64,000 bases of DNA. It comes from Branchipolynoe longqiensis (taxonomy: Eukaryota; Annelida; Polychaeta; Phyllodocida; Polynoidae). Each line of letters opens with the position of its first letter. Within the stretch, counting starts at the first letter, position 1. The DNA lies in the NCBI GenBank assembly GCA_030323885.1, contig CM059203.1, positions 4,216,001 through 4,280,000 of the forward strand. Direction: 5' to 3'. The translations under genes were made by a program, and so were the position numbers. The notes beneath the pieces are model-generated. The model ran no database searches. It was not told the origin of the DNA and saw nothing but the letters and a program-made list of their open reading frames with translations. This document shows, piece after piece, positions 63,118 to 64,000 of this stretch.

Positions 63118-63378
63118 GGGCTAATCGCTGCTACTTTGTTGGCCTATTTCGCTTTCTTACGTCAATGCAACTTGTTCTTTACTCTGAGGTTGGGTGACGT
63201 CGACCATGCTCTGCGAGGGCCGGATGTGCGAGTACGGATGAAAAGTCTCCTCATACGGGTCAGGTCTACCAAAACGGCGAAGCTGGGGCAAGATATATAT
63301 ACGGTCAAGCTGCCGTGTATACCCAGGTCCTCGTGCTTCCTAGGTCATCATGTTCAGCTGTCTCGAAAGGTCGGATGA
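63118..63378 (+). pseudogene. tyrosine recombinase fragment with first catalytic Arg box
   Basis: Frame 63,136-63,378: LAYFAFLRQCNLFFTLRLGD, then VRMKSLLIRVRSTKTAKLGQ and DIYTVKLPCI. FLRQ(S/C)NL holds the first catalytic Arg of the tyrosine-recombinase fold in DIRS/Crypton-like elements, and the TKT...KLP region follows as usual. It then departs from the family at 63,333 and is followed by a second, diverged copy of the same middle region. Confidence 0.75.
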
Positions 63379-63794
63379 AGCAGACCTTGCACTGAGGGGA
63401 GCAGACGGACGGGTACGGACGAAGAGTGTCTTCATTCGGGTCAGATCTACCAAGACGGCGAGACTGGGATAGGATATCTTCACGGTTAAGCTGCCGTGTA
63501 TTACAGGGTCTTTGTGCTGCCCGGTTCACGCCTGGAAAAGGTATATTCCTCTGATGGCGTCAACACTACTTAAGGCACTCCGTCTAGTACTGTCCTTGAC
63601 AGGACATCAGTTTCCCCACTCAATAACGCTGCATAGCCTGAGGAGAGGGGGAGCTCAAAATAGTGCCAAAGGAGGAGCGTCGAAGAGGGGGGGGGAGAGA
63701 GGTAGGTCGTTGGAAATCTGATGCGCTGTACCAGTATGTGAATCGAGCAGCATTCTCAGAAGCACCTCAAACACTCTCAACCTTATTTGGCTGA
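63379..63794 (+). pseudogene. tyrosine recombinase fragment with HxxR box and Tyr
   Basis: Reads ADLALRGADGRVRTKSVFIR, VRSTKTARLG* (stop from CAG to TAG near 63,472), then CCPVHAWKRYIPLMASTLLK, QFPHSITLHSLRRGGAQNSA (HSLR is the HxxR motif). After a frameshift in a nine-G run (63,687-63,695) it continues EVGRWKSDALYQYVNRAAFS, ending at TGA 63,792-63,794. GRW and the YQYV tyrosine match the C-terminal catalytic elements. Two lesions (nonsense, G-run shift) inactivate it. Confidence 0.8.
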
Positions 63795-64000
63795 GTGTCT
63801 GAGGTACTTCATCTGGATTCTTGGTAGACCGTAGTATTACATTAGTGACTGAATGTGTAAAGCTCCGTCCGTACACCAACTTAAACTGGTTCATGTTATC
63901 GTTATGTGTAAAGATAACTCGTAATAGTTGCTTAGCTGCTCAGCTTCAGAAGTATATCTGAACAAGTAAAGTATAGACATTTGACTGTATTTAAATTGGT
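63795..64000. other. unassigned to window end
   Basis: No coding or repeat family recognised downstream of the tyrosine-recombinase stop. Confidence 0.5.

Overview
This is repeat-dominated nuclear DNA from an invertebrate animal. I found no convincing host gene, rRNA or functional tRNA. Almost every protein-like stretch is a decayed mobile-element gene: several I/Nimb-like LINEs, RTE-like and CR1-like LINEs, one Ty3/gypsy element, tyrosine-recombinase retroelement pieces, and PIF/Harbinger remnants. A tRNA-derived SINE and many terminal-inverted-repeat (TIR) elements complete the set. The SINE core and the mix of LINE families suggest a marine invertebrate (lophotrochozoan or lancelet-like), but the species cannot be read from the sequence.

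Layout. 0-6.3 kb: RTE tail, then two subfamilies (here A and B) of one RNase H-bearing LINE on the minus strand, interrupted by three nested insertions. 6.36-15.24 kb: tandem array of a ~473 bp unit. 15.245-20.823 kb: a nearly full-length but decayed I/Nimb-like LINE inserted in that array; the array resumes at 20.824. 21.1-25.0 kb: LINE 3' end, RTE copy, and an A/B chimeric LINE whose 484-codon frame has two RNase H domains. 25.0-25.8 kb: Gag-like remnant that runs directly into a second array (~290 bp unit, 25.7-33.6 kb). That array holds a foldback MITE and a 1.4 kb TIR element, which itself contains a GC-rich LTR-like insertion. 33.6-36.0 kb: more LINE pieces, a SINE and a CR1 copy.

36.1-45.5 kb: two consecutive higher-order tandem duplications. 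The first (1,508 bp period) repeats a Gag-like gene. The second (~1.69 kb period) repeats a Gly-rich Gag-like tail together with a TATA/initiator promoter, a CTG-rich leader, a MADF-like reading frame and an antisense Harbinger transposase fragment. 45.5-54.5 kb: a palindromic TIR element, LINE endonuclease pieces, a Russian-doll insertion (LINE, then RTE, then TIR element), and nested MITEs rich in GATCG or CGCGTT motifs. 54.5-57.3 kb: largely unassigned, with a degenerate repeat, a SINE tail and a CR1-like tail. 57.4-60.6 kb: a 5' LTR-gag-pol gypsy element on the minus strand, truncated in integrase. 60.6-64 kb: tyrosine-recombinase fragments, direct repeats and a GC-rich foldback cluster.

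The value of the window is its insertion history. Paired empty and filled sites within the same 64 kb let many element boundaries and target-site duplications (TSDs) be read directly. The 473 bp and 290 bp arrays appear to have grown from, or captured, retroelement 3' ends. The many single-base indels between 7 and 20 kb may be partly an assembly artefact.
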